A stretch of 64,000 nucleotides of DNA from Brevundimonas intermedia (GTDB taxonomy: Bacteria > Pseudomonadota > Alphaproteobacteria > Caulobacterales > Caulobacteraceae): positions 310,001-374,000 of the forward strand of contig NZ_SPVH01000002.1 of NCBI RefSeq assembly GCF_004614235.1, read 5' to 3'. Shown one piece after another: positions 9,090 to 16,724 of this stretch. Made by a program: the position numbers and the translations under genes. A model generated the notes under the pieces. The model was not told the origin of the DNA. It was given only the letters and a program-made list of their open reading frames with translations, and did not search any database. Numbering within the stretch: the first letter of the stretch is position 1; each line of letters begins with the position of its first letter.

Positions 9090-9401
9090 ATGACCGCGAA
9101 AGACGCCCTAGCCTGCCGCCGCGCCCTTAGGGAAATCCGCGAGATCGCCGCCGTCGCCCTGCTGGATGACGCCCAGATTTCTGAACAGGAGTCGCTCCAG
9201 ACGATCGCCGCCATCGCCGGGTGGGCGGCTGAGGGCACAGGTTCGGCTCCGCTCGACTGCGCAAACGTGATTCGACGCCTGGACGCGGCGATCGGCGAGG
9301 CGGACATCGAGAGCCTGGACGACCGGTCCGCAATGGATCTGTTCAAGACCGTCATCGCCCTTCTCCAGTCAAACGTGAGGCACGGAGCGCCGGCGGGATG
9401 A
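9090..9401 (+). CDS. small hypothetical helical protein
   Basis: A 103-residue helical protein (RRALREIREIAAVALL, then ESLQTIAAIAGWAAEG, then SAMDLFKTVIALLQ) with no membrane segment or known motif. Its stop overlaps the next start as ATGA, making it the first gene of a four-gene operon. No strong ribosome site precedes the ATG. Family not recognised. The regular hydrophobic pattern and tight coupling support a real gene. Confidence 0.6.
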   Translation: MTAKDALACRRALREIREIAAVALLDDAQISEQESLQTIAAIAGWAAEGTGSAPLDCANVIRRLDAAIGEADIESLDDRSAMDLFKTVIALLQSNVRHGAPAG

Positions 9402-10150
9402 CCTGTCCCTGGCCCGCCCGCCTTTGGATCGTCCGCCATGGGCAAAGCGCCGGCAACGTCGCTCGCGATCTTGCCCACGCCGCCGGCCTCGGGGAGATCG
9501 ATCTCGATATCCGAGATGTCGATGTGCCGCTCAGCGATCTCGGGCACGCGCAATCCGATGCGCTGGGTCGATGGTTCGCGGCTCTTCCAAAGGAAGATCG
9601 CCCGACCGTCGTCCTGACCTCTACCTATCTGAGGGCCCGCCAGACCGCGATCGCGATCGCCGAGGCGGGCGGTCTCGCCAGGGCCGATCTCGCCTTCTGC
9701 GTCGACGAACGCCTGCGCGAACGCGAGTTCGGCGTGCTTGATCGCTTGACCACCCACGGCATCGCAGCCCGTTATCCGGAACAGGCCGAAGCCCGTCGCC
9801 GGTTGGGAAAGTTCTACCACCGACCGCCGGGTGGGGAGAGCTGGTGTGACGTCATCCTCCGGCTTCGTGCGGCCCTCGACACACTGAGCCTGCATCATCG
9901 CGACGAGCGCGTCTTGATCGTCTGTCATCAGGTCGTGGTCCTCTGCCTACGGTACCTGCTGGAAAGCCTGACCGAGACCGAGATCCTCGCGATCGACGCC
10001 GAAGGCGATGTCGCCAACTGTGGTGTGACGACCTATTCGCGAAATGGCGAGGACGGCCTTTCACTCGATGGCTACAACTTCGTCGCCCCGCTGGAAGACC
10101 AAGGGACGCCGGTGACGTCCGCGCCGGACGCCAAGGTCGCCGCGCGATGA
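9398..10150 (+). CDS. histidine phosphatase family protein (phosphoglycerate mutase-like)
   Basis: A 250-residue protein. LWIVRHGQSAGNVA is the RHG motif containing the phosphorylated His; the second catalytic His is in VLIVCHQVVVLCLR; STYLRARQTAIAIAEAGG and ERLREREFGVLD are also typical. Members remove phosphate from sugar phosphates, nucleotides or proteins; the substrate is not evident. It overlaps both neighbours by 4 bases. The next gene repairs hydrated NAD(P)H, which hints at a metabolite-repair role, but this is inference. Confidence 0.85.
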   Translation: MTCPWPARLWIVRHGQSAGNVARDLAHAAGLGEIDLDIRDVDVPLSDLGHAQSDALGRWFAALPKEDRPTVVLTSTYLRARQTAIAIAEAGGLARADLAFCVDERLREREFGVLDRLTTHGIAARYPEQAEARRRLGKFYHRPPGGESWCDVILRLRAALDTLSLHHRDERVLIVCHQVVVLCLRYLLESLTETEILAIDAEGDVANCGVTTYSRNGEDGLSLDGYNFVAPLEDQGTPVTSAPDAKVAAR

Positions 10151-11022
10151 CGACGCGCCTCGATGCTTCGGCCCTGTCCCGCCATCCCCTGCCCCGGCTT
10201 CCCGAAAACGGCGACAAGGAAGACCGGGGCGCTGTGCTGGTTGTCGGTGGCGAGGCTGTGATGGCGGGCGCGGCGATCCTCGCGGGCGTCGCTGCCCTAA
10301 GGGCCGGTGCGGGCAAGCTGCAGATTCGGACGGACCGCGCCTCGGCCGCCGCGGTGGCCGTGGCGGTGCCGGAGGCTCGGATCGTCATCGCGCCCGCGAT
10401 GAGCGCCTCCCCTCTGGTCCGCCAAGCCGTCAAGGCCTCCGCCCTCGTGCTCGGCCCTGGCATGGACACCGGCAAGTCCCGGCGGCGCTTGGCGTCGAGG
10501 TTGCTGGAAAGCACTCCCTCTATCCCGGCGGTGATCGACGCCGGAGCGATGCCTGTCTGGAATGAGGCCGCCGCCTTCGCCGCACGCGCCGACGGCAGAA
10601 TCGTCATGACGCCTCACGCCGGGGAGATGGCGGCGATCCTCAATCGTGACAAGGACGACATCCGGGCCGATCCGCTCGGCGCCGCCCGTGAAGCGGCGGC
10701 GATGTTCCGCTCGGTTGTGGTGATGAAGGGCGCGACAACCTTCGTCGTATCCCCGGACGGGATGGCGTGGCGACATGACGGCGGTGTAGCGGGTCTCGGC
10801 ACCTCGGGCTCTGGCGATGTTCTGGCCGGTACGATAGGCGGGATCCTCGCCCGGGGCGCTCCGCCGGCGGTCGCCGCCCTCTGGGGTGTCGTCCTCCACG
10901 CCGAAGCGGGCTCGGAGCTCGCCGCGACCGGCGCACCGCTAGGCTTCCTGGCGCGAGAGCTTCCGGGCCGATTGCCGTTCGTGCTCGACCGGCTGTGTCC
11001 AGCCTCGGACGCCCCGTCCTGA
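10147..11022 (+). CDS. nnrD: ADP-dependent NAD(P)H-hydrate dehydratase
   Basis: A 291-residue protein of the ribokinase-like NnrD family, which converts S-NAD(P)HX back to NAD(P)H using ADP. Signatures: GAVLVVGGEAVMAGAAILAG, VLGPGMDTG, VMTPHAGEM, VVMKGATTFVV and GLGTSGSGDVLAG (usually GTGGSGDVLAG). Many bacteria fuse NnrD to the NnrE epimerase; this one stands alone with no epimerase domain. It starts 4 bases inside the phosphatase gene and ends 28 bases inside the DNA glycosylase gene. Confidence 0.88.
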   Translation: MTTRLDASALSRHPLPRLPENGDKEDRGAVLVVGGEAVMAGAAILAGVAALRAGAGKLQIRTDRASAAAVAVAVPEARIVIAPAMSASPLVRQAVKASALVLGPGMDTGKSRRRLASRLLESTPSIPAVIDAGAMPVWNEAAAFAARADGRIVMTPHAGEMAAILNRDKDDIRADPLGAAREAAAMFRSVVVMKGATTFVVSPDGMAWRHDGGVAGLGTSGSGDVLAGTIGGILARGAPPAVAALWGVVLHAEAGSELAATGAPLGFLARELPGRLPFVLDRLCPASDAPS

Positions 11023-11594
11023 GAGGGCCGGGCCTCGCGGCGCTTCTATCTCGTCCGGCTCCGGAAGTCGCCGCTGGTCTGATCGGCGCCCGTCTCACGG
11101 TCCACGGCGCAGGCGGGATCATCGTCGAGACCGAGGCCTATGACGTTCACGATCCCGCTTCGCATAGTTTCCGCGGACCGACCCCGCGCAATGCGCCGAT
11201 GTTCGGGCCGATCGGCCGGGCGTATGTCTATCGGATCTACGGCCTGCACTGGTGTCTGAACATCGTCTGCGACGCCGCGACGCCTGGCAGCGCGGTCCTC
11301 ATCCGCGCCCTCGAGCCGGTGTGGAATCTGGAGGTCATGGCCGAACGCCGGGGCCAAGTTCGAGCCCGGGATCTCTGCGCCGGTCCGGGCCGTCTGTGCC
11401 AGGCGCTCGAAGTCACGGGCGCACTCAATGGCCGGCCGATTGCGGCCGCGCCGTTTGCGCTTAACCTTGGAGATGCCGAGCCGGTCATCGTCGGCCGGCG
11501 GATCGGCATCCGACACGGCATCGAAACGCCCTGGCGGTTCGGCCGGTGCGGCTCACCTTATCTCAGCCGCTCATTTGCCGGCACGACGGCTTAA
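10995..11594 (+). CDS. 3-methyladenine DNA glycosylase (AAG/MPG family)
   Basis: A 199-residue protein of the eukaryote-type alkyladenine glycosylase family, which removes alkylated purines in base excision repair. GIIVETEAYDVHDPASHSF contains the catalytic Glu; TPRNAPMFGPIGRAYVYRIYGLHWCLN and DLCAGPGRLCQAL are characteristic. The first supportable start is GTG at 10995, inside the end of nnrD. Last gene of the operon. Family assignment is strong. Confidence 0.92.
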   Translation: MSSLGRPVLRGPGLAALLSRPAPEVAAGLIGARLTVHGAGGIIVETEAYDVHDPASHSFRGPTPRNAPMFGPIGRAYVYRIYGLHWCLNIVCDAATPGSAVLIRALEPVWNLEVMAERRGQVRARDLCAGPGRLCQALEVTGALNGRPIAAAPFALNLGDAEPVIVGRRIGIRHGIETPWRFGRCGSPYLSRSFAGTTA

Positions 11595-11704
11595 ACGGAT
11601 GCTTTAATCGCGACGGCTTTGGTGAGCCGCTCACGTGGAGCCGGCACTGAAACTCACGAGGTCTGAGACGTGGCTGCGGCTCCCACACTTCCGAGATAGG
11701 AGGC

Positions 11705-11923
11705 GTGGAAGGAGCGCTTTGGCGAATCGCGCGTTTGCTGAATGCAGAGCCTCAACATGACGATGATACTGACTCTCTTGCGTCCTCCCAGGACCGGCTG
11801 TCGAAGATCGAAGCCCTCATTAATGAGGTGCACGCAGGCCGTTTCGCTGAAAGCGAAGTCCTTCACCGGATCTCCGTCCTCGCCTACCGTCCATCGTCTA
11901 GCGAAATCCACCAGAAGCCTTAG
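11705..11923 (+). CDS. small hypothetical protein, possible paralogue of the cphB-linked small protein
   Basis: A 72-residue acidic protein (DDDTDSLASSQDRL, then KIEALINEV, then SEVLHRISVLAYRP) ending EIHQKP. AGGAGG lies just before the GTG at 11705, closer than ideal, so the true start may be slightly downstream. The C-terminal part matches the small protein at 6615-6806 in pattern (Arg/Ile/Leu helix, then acidic residue, hydrophobic residue, QKP). Function unknown. Confidence 0.5.
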   Translation: MEGALWRIARLLNAEPQHDDDTDSLASSQDRLSKIEALINEVHAGRFAESEVLHRISVLAYRPSSSEIHQKP

Positions 11924-11943
11924 GGCCGAAGAGGAGAACCAGC

Positions 11944-12099
11944 GTGACCAACCCACCAAAGCCGCCCCCTCCTTCCCGGGGCGAACTGCCTTATCCTGGG
12001 AGTTCTGACCGAGCGGGCAAGGGTCCCATCAAGATCTATAAGGCGGGCCAAAACGCAAAGGGCGACACACGCTCCTCGGCAGCCTCCATCCCGCGTTAG
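11944..12099 (+). CDS. 51-residue Pro/Gly-rich small protein
   Basis: An ORF starting at GTG 11944, with a good ribosome site GAGGAG at 11931-11936 and 7-base spacing, 20 bases after the previous small gene. The product begins VTNPPKPPPPSRGELPYPGS and continues GPIKIYKAGQ; it looks disordered and basic, with no known domain. Support is the ribosome site and the spacing. Codon bias is not decisive at this length. Confidence 0.4.
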   Translation: MTNPPKPPPPSRGELPYPGSSDRAGKGPIKIYKAGQNAKGDTRSSAASIPR

Positions 12100-12318
12100 C
12101 CGTTCTTCGGCTAGGCAGGCGCTCATGGCCGCGCCACCGGCCTTTAATGAGCGCCCTGGCCGCCGTCATGCGAACGAGGGGCATTCGGGCGGTGATGACG
12201 GCCAAACCTGGGTCAACGCGCGCGCTTTCGCGGCTCGTCGGCGAGTTCGCGCGTGCGCTCAATCAGAACCGCAAGACGTCCCTCAGCGCCAGCTGCGCCG
12301 CCGTCCTGCTGACAGTAG

Positions 12319-13329
12319 TCAATCGCGTCTCGCACCCTGGCGCATCAGCGCGAAAGCCCCCGCAGCGGCGATCAAGAGCAGGCCTGCGGACAACAGCGGC
12401 CGGTTCGCGGCGGTCGTATAGGTGCTGAAACCGCGACCCGGCCCTTTAGCCCTGTACAGACGGCCTTCAGACCGCCCCCCGAACAGGTTGTCGCCTGGCG
12501 TCTCGGGATCATTTGATCGCTGAATCTTAGGCATAGACCAGCCGAAGAAGCGATCCATGAGCCCCGGCATGAGTTGGGCGCTGGCGACCATGGCCCGGCC
12601 AGCGCCGCCGACGGTCACGCTGCGGACCTTGTGGGTCGCCGCATGCAGGATGGCGCGCGCCACCACTTCAGGCGCATAGACCGGCGGCGCCACCCGCGGT
12701 GTGTTGTCCGTGTGGTTGCGCGCGTGCTCCGAGAACGGCGTGCCGATACCGGACGGCTTGATTAGAGTGACCTGCACTGGCGAGCGGGCATGCCGCAGCT
12801 CCATGCGAAGAGCGTCCGTGAAACCCTTCACGGCATGTTTGCTGGCGGCATAGGCTCCGAGCAGCGGAATGGCGAAGTCGGAATTGATCGATCCCACGTT
12901 GATCAGAGTCCCCCCGCCGTCTCGGGTCTTGAAGTGTCTGACGGCGGCCTTTGAGCCGTACACCACCCCCCAGTAGTTCGTCTGGAACAGGCGGCGATGC
13001 TCATCGGACGGCAGATCCATGAGCGCACCATAGACCCCCACTCCTGCAGCGTTGATCCAGGTGTCGAAACCGCCGAAGATGTCTATGGCCTTATCGACGA
13101 CGGCCTGAAGCTGGGCCTCGTCCCCGACATCCGCGACGAGGGATACGACCCGTCCGCCCTCCTCCGTGATCTCACGGGCGACCCTATTCAACCCATACTC
13201 TGTGCGGGCGACAAGCACGATGGCCGCGCCCCTGGCCGCAGCGGTCTTCGCCGTCGCCAAGCCGATGCCGGATGTGGCGCCGGTGATGACGACAGTCTGT
13301 TGGTCAAGCGTCTTCTGGCGGAGCGTCAT
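12319..13329 (-). CDS. SDR family NAD(P)-dependent oxidoreductase with C-terminal membrane helix
   Basis: 336 residues from the ATG at 13327-13329, preceded by GAGGAAG. The N-terminal Rossmann fold has VVITGATSGIGLATAKTAAARG (cofactor loop), NAAGVGVYG, and the catalytic YAASKHAVKG with Tyr and Lys spaced by three. The C-terminal ~100 residues extend beyond a classical SDR and end in a hydrophobic helix (LLSAGLLLIAAAGAFALM), suggesting membrane attachment. A run of 13 C (coding strand) lies just upstream of the ribosome site. Substrate unknown. Confidence 0.88.
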   Translation of the reverse strand: MTLRQKTLDQQTVVITGATSGIGLATAKTAAARGAAIVLVARTEYGLNRVAREITEEGGRVVSLVADVGDEAQLQAVVDKAIDIFGGFDTWINAAGVGVYGALMDLPSDEHRRLFQTNYWGVVYGSKAAVRHFKTRDGGGTLINVGSINSDFAIPLLGAYAASKHAVKGFTDALRMELRHARSPVQVTLIKPSGIGTPFSEHARNHTDNTPRVAPPVYAPEVVARAILHAATHKVRSVTVGGAGRAMVASAQLMPGLMDRFFGWSMPKIQRSNDPETPGDNLFGGRSEGRLYRAKGPGRGFSTYTTAANRPLLSAGLLLIAAAGAFALMRQGARRD

Positions 13330-13589
13330 GTCGCTTCCTCGCGGCGGGGGGGGGGGGGACCCCAATCGAACCGGCAGCCCCCACCGGAGGTTCCGCCCGC
13401 TTGCAATCGAGGAGCCTCACGCGAACGGACTGTGGAACCGACGATCGAGATGACGGTATCGCCTACGCCCTTTCTCGATTGCACGAGCCGCTCGACATCG
13501 CTGCCGACGACCTTCGAACCATCGCGACGCTCGCGACAGAACATGTTCGCCAGCGACGTTGAGAACTCGACCGTTCGGCCGTCTTCCAA
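13326..13589 (-). CDS. doubtful upstream ORF coupled to the SDR gene (possible gene remnant)
   Basis: An 87-codon frame from TTG 13589 to a TGA that overlaps the SDR ATG as ATGA. The first ~60 residues look coding (RTVEFSTSLANMFCRERR, then SKVVGSDVERLVQSRKGVG); the end is translated through the poly-C run as prolines. The same frame continues upstream as coding-like sequence (DLPHDDWDRRTRLSRTG) to a stop at 13668, without an ATG, so this could be the 3' part of a decayed gene. No family recognised. Confidence 0.3.
   Translation of the reverse strand: MEDGRTVEFSTSLANMFCRERRDGSKVVGSDVERLVQSRKGVGDTVISIVGSTVRSREAPRLQAGGTSGGGCRFDWGPPPPRREEAT
13346..13358 (+). repeat. 13-base homopolymer (G on plus strand, C on coding strand of the SDR gene)
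   Basis: Thirteen consecutive G on the plus strand, 17 bases upstream of the SDR start on its coding strand and inside a short upstream ORF whose stop overlaps the SDR start. Long homopolymers are rare in non-repetitive bacterial DNA and slip easily. Length could also be a sequencing or assembly error. Confidence 0.9.
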
Positions 13590-14022
13590 TTGCCGTTCGC
13601 GCGTCGCCTTCGCCGCCCCTGTCCTGGATAGCCGTGTCCTGCGGTCCCAATCATCGTGCGGCAGGTCTCATGCACACGCGCTTCTGGTCAGCCCCCCGCA
13701 TCGACGCCGTCGCCTGAACAGATGAACTCCAAACCTCGCGTTATCCGCCTCTCTCGGGCGGCCCGATCACGCCGCGCGCGGCCTCTCCTGGCTTGATCTG
13801 TCCAATCGTCCCCCGGTCTTCGCAACCGTCGACGCCGACTTTCTTCCCCGGCCTTTCGGCCTCCTCGCGAGACAAGAAAGACGTCGCCTCTCGGTCCTTC
13901 GCCAAGGCTTCGGGCCCGGTGGCGCCTGCGGCTGCGGGGCTGCGGACCGGCGTCCGCTCGGCCTGCCGATCGCCATCGAGGCCGCGGCTGGCGCGGCTCG
14001 ATCCACAAAAGGAGAGACGAAC
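13590..14022 (+). other. stretch without a supported gene, between the SDR region and the DUF736 remnant
   Basis: About 430 bases. Apart from the possible extension of the preceding minus-strand frame to about 13668, frames here are short and Arg/Pro/Ser-rich. On the plus strand it would be the leader of the DUF736 gene, whose ribosome site AAAAGGAGAG begins near 14007. No promoter or operator is clear. Confidence 0.35.
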
Positions 14023-14109
14023 ATGGCGACCATTGGAACCTTCACCCGCACCGACGACGCCTACGCGGGCGCCATCAAGACCCTGAGCCTGAATGTCCGC
14101 GCCGAGTAG
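14023..14109 (+). pseudogene. DUF736 family gene, truncated after 28 codons
   Basis: The ATG at 14023 has a strong ribosome site (AAAAGGAGAG). The product MATIGTFTRTDDAYAGAI, then KTLSLNVRAE, matches the N-terminus of DUF736 proteins (about 100 residues, common on alphaproteobacterial plasmids and integrative conjugative elements). It stops at TAG 14107-14109, exactly where homology to an oppositely oriented integrase begins, so the gene was cut by recombination. It is a marker of a former conjugative element. Confidence 0.75.
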
Positions 14110-14768
14110 TCTGACCACACCACCCGGAAAATCTCCTCCTGCCGCATGGCTGTAGCGACCGCGAAACGGATGACTCTTGCCATCGGAATGATTTGGCGTG
14201 GATTACCTTCAAAGTGACCGATAAGCTTCTGCAGCTCTTCCTCAGTCGGTCTCCGATCGCGATCAACTCCCTTGCCGACAAGTCCAAGGCGCTTAAGCGC
14301 CAAACGAGCCATGTTCACCGGCTCGGCGGAGATTGTCAGTCCGTGGACTGCGATCGCGTGTGTGATGACCAGCTTGATGGCGCCGATGTCGATGCTCAAA
14401 GTCATCGGCCCAGCCCCCTCCTTCGCCCGCTCTTTGCCGAAGTCGATGAATAACTGCCGATCGATTTGACCAAGCTTCTTCCGCCCGAGGCGCGCCTTTA
14501 GCATTCTCAGCGTCGCGGCTTTCGACCGCCGCGGTGCCTTACCAACCGATTTCATGTCGTCGATGTGCAGGTCGATAAGCTCGCCGAAGGTGCGAAGACG
14601 CGCAGCGCGTTCAGGCGTCGGAACCTCACCACGATCGATCCGGCCCTCGGTCTCGGTGGCCCAGCGGCGCGCATCATCGCGTTTGAGGAAGGTCTCGCTT
14701 ATATAGCGGCCCTTCCGTCTGACCTGGACCCGCCATGTTCCGGACGGGAGTTTAGAATATGTCGCCAT
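14061..14768 (-). pseudogene. tyrosine-type site-specific integrase, C-terminally truncated
   Basis: From the ATG at 14766-14768: MATYSKLPSGTWRVQVRRKG is the Arm-binding N-terminus of phage-type integrases; RTFGELIDLHIDDM and LGQIDRQLFIDF belong to the core-binding SAM-like domain; VIRFAVATAMRQEEIFRVVWSD carries the first catalytic Arg (R..E). Integrase-like sequence ends near 14110, after ~220 residues, and the frame then reads antisense through the DUF736 stump to a stop at 14061. The Lys, His-x-x-Arg, His and Tyr of the catalytic domain are missing, so it is inactive. Its 5' end lies about 110 bases from dusA, a known target for this kind of integrase. Confidence 0.85.
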
Positions 14769-14839
14769 TTTCGTGTGCGCTCTGTGTGCACTGAGATGTC
14801 GAAAAGCCGGAAAAAGCGTCGCAACACGGCGTAAAATCG

Positions 14840-14935
14840 AGTGCACACGTCACCAACCAACATTTTGATATTACTGTAAAAATGTCGATAAATCAAGCAC
14901 GTAGGCTGGCCGTGGCCCCGATGATGGACTGGACC
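14840..14935 (+). other. probable attachment-site junction at the 5' end of dusA
   Basis: The leader and first codons of dusA (about 14855-14900) are strikingly AT-rich for this genome and use ATA, AAT, CAA and AGG codons. Normal high-GC dusA sequence then begins at about 14905 (VAPMMDWTDRHCR). A truncated integrase lies just left. This is what remains when an element inserts in the 5' end of dusA and supplies a new start. The exact core site cannot be set because the other end of the island is outside the window. Confidence 0.45.
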
Positions 14936-15898
14936 GACCGGCATTGCCGGGCGTTTCACCGTGCGCTGACGACGCGGGCCCTGCTCTATACGGAGATGGT
15001 GACGGCGCCGGCGGTGCTGCATGGCGATCGCGAGCGGCTGCTGGGGTTCGATGCGCTGGAGCATCCGGTGGCGCTGCAGCTGGGCGGGTCGGATCCGGGG
15101 CAGTTGGCCGAGGCCGCCAAGATCGGTCAGGCGTTCGGCTATGACGAGATCAATCTGAACGTCGGCTGCCCGTCGGACCGGGTTCAGTCGGGCAGGTTCG
15201 GGGCCTGTCTGATGCGCGAGCCTGAGCTGGTGGCGGACTGTATGGCGGCGATCCGCGAGGCAGTCAGCGTTCCCGCCACCGTCAAATGCCGCATCGGCGT
15301 GGACGATCAGGATCCGGCGGTCAGCCTGTTCGCCACCGTGGACGCCTGCGCCGCTGTGGGCGTGGAGGTTTTCATCGTCCATGCGCGCAAGGCCTGGCTG
15401 AAGGGGCTCTCGCCCAAGGAGAACCGCGACGTGCCGCCGCTGGACTACGCCCTGGTGCGCCGGCTGAAGCGCGAGCGGCCGCATCTGAACATCTCGATCA
15501 ACGGCGGCATCGCCTCCATGGACGCGGCCGAGGCGCATCTGGCCGAGATCGACGGCGTTAAGCTGGACGGGGTCATGCTGGGCCGCGCCGCCTATCACGA
15601 GCCGGCCATCCTGGGTCAGGCGGACCGTCGCCTGTATGGCGAGGCTGTCGCCGACACCGACGCCTTTGCGGCCCTGGACCGCTATCGCCCCTATATGGCC
15701 GCGCGGTTGTCCGAAGGGGTCGCCCTGCCCGCCATGGCGCGGCACATGCTGGGCCTGATGCACGGTCGCCCCGGCGCGCGCGCCTTCCGGCGCATCCTGA
15801 CGGTCGAGACGATCCAGCCCGGCGCCGGGCTGGAAGTGCTGGACCGCGCCGTCGAAGCCGTGCGCGAGGCCGAGGCGCATCGGGACGAGGCAGCGTAG
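14882..15898 (+). CDS. dusA: tRNA-dihydrouridine(20/20a) synthase DusA
   Basis: A 338-residue FMN enzyme that reduces uridine in the tRNA D-loop. VAPMMDWTDRHCRAFHRAL is the DusA N-terminal signature; EINLNVGCPSDRVQSGRFGACLM contains the catalytic Cys; FIVHARKAWLKGLSPKENR and ISINGGI bind FMN and substrate. The first ~9 residues (MSINQARRL) are encoded by AT-rich DNA and may have been supplied by an integrated element; the rest is intact, so the enzyme should work. Confidence 0.95.
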   Translation: MSINQARRLAVAPMMDWTDRHCRAFHRALTTRALLYTEMVTAPAVLHGDRERLLGFDALEHPVALQLGGSDPGQLAEAAKIGQAFGYDEINLNVGCPSDRVQSGRFGACLMREPELVADCMAAIREAVSVPATVKCRIGVDDQDPAVSLFATVDACAAVGVEVFIVHARKAWLKGLSPKENRDVPPLDYALVRRLKRERPHLNISINGGIASMDAAEAHLAEIDGVKLDGVMLGRAAYHEPAILGQADRRLYGEAVADTDAFAALDRYRPYMAARLSEGVALPAMARHMLGLMHGRPGARAFRRILTVETIQPGAGLEVLDRAVEAVREAEAHRDEAA

Positions 15899-16096
15899 CC
15901 AGTCCTCATGGGCCAATCACGGGCTTGCCGCACATCGCAAGCTGGGGATGGATAACTCTTTAAAAACAGCATGTTAACTTAGAAACAAACCGTAACGCAA
16001 AGCGCGCGGAACGATTTGGCCGCTTTCTCGCCACAAGTTAACGCGACAAGGCGGGCGCCGGCGGCGTTGGGAGCCGGTGTCTCCTGAGCGAAACTC

Positions 16097-16654
16097 ATGA
16101 TCGGCGCTTCCGCTGCTATCGCCATGCTTTGGGCTGCCGTGTCGTCTGTGACGAGCGGGCCTGTCCCCTACAATGATGTCGTAGCGGCGGATGAAGTCAG
16201 GGTTGAAACCCCTGCCGCCACCGTCGGTTCCGCCGAAATTGAAACCTCCCTGAACGCCGAACAGGCCGAGCTGATGGCCTCCGATCCCGACTGGCGCGCC
16301 TCCGCGCGCCTCTATCACGCAGGCGGCGGCGGCGCGACGGGCAACGATTCGCTCGGTTGCCGTCCGATCGCCATGCGCACCGTCGCGGTCGATCCCCGCG
16401 TGATCCCCCGCCGCACCAAGCTGTTCATCCGCGAGACCGTGGGCCTGCGCCTCGCCGACGGCACGATCCACGACGGCTACTGGTATGCCTCCGACACCGG
16501 CGGCGCGATCAAGGGCCAGAAGGTCGATCTCTACACCGGCCACGGCCGCGGCTCGATGAGCCAGGCGCAACGCCTGAACATGCGCACCCTGACCATCGTC
16601 GACGCCGGCGATTTCGACGGCTGCCCCCCGGCCTGGACCACCGCCTCCAACTGA
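16097..16654 (+). CDS. secreted 3D-domain protein
   Basis: A 185-residue protein with a short hydrophobic N-terminus (ASAAIAMLWAAVSSV) that may be a signal peptide. The C-terminal half has the 3D fold: LGCRPIAMRTVAVDPRVIP, DGYWYASDTGGAIKGQKVDL and YTGHG, the Asp-containing core shared with MltA-type lytic transglycosylases. The N-terminal LytM or LysM domains found in some relatives are absent. A cell-wall role is likely but the substrate is not shown. A terminator follows at 16670. Confidence 0.8.
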   Translation: MIGASAAIAMLWAAVSSVTSGPVPYNDVVAADEVRVETPAATVGSAEIETSLNAEQAELMASDPDWRASARLYHAGGGGATGNDSLGCRPIAMRTVAVDPRVIPRRTKLFIRETVGLRLADGTIHDGYWYASDTGGAIKGQKVDLYTGHGRGSMSQAQRLNMRTLTIVDAGDFDGCPPAWTTASN

Positions 16655-16669
16655 TCGGTCCAATCATGA

Positions 16670-16705
16670 AAAACGCCGGCGTCCTCACGGTCGCCGGCGT
16701 TTTCG
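16670..16705 (+). terminator. intrinsic terminator after the 3D-domain gene
   Basis: An 11-base stem (AAACGCCGGCG at 16671-16681 pairing with CGCCGGCGTTT at 16692-16702) with a 10-base loop and a T-rich 3' edge, 16 bases after the stop codon. The facing gene at 16725 is convergent, so it may serve both. Confidence 0.75.
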
Positions 16706-16724
16706 TGTCTGCGCCTGAGCGCGA

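Noticed and set aside
12125..12428. Overlapping plus-strand frames of 93-98 codons after the 51-residue ORF
   Set aside because: No ribosome site, Arg/Ala-rich, and they overlap the SDR gene 3' end by about 100 bases.
14840..14881. tRNA gene as integration target of the island
   Set aside because: No cloverleaf could be found; the adjacent dusA gene is the better candidate target.
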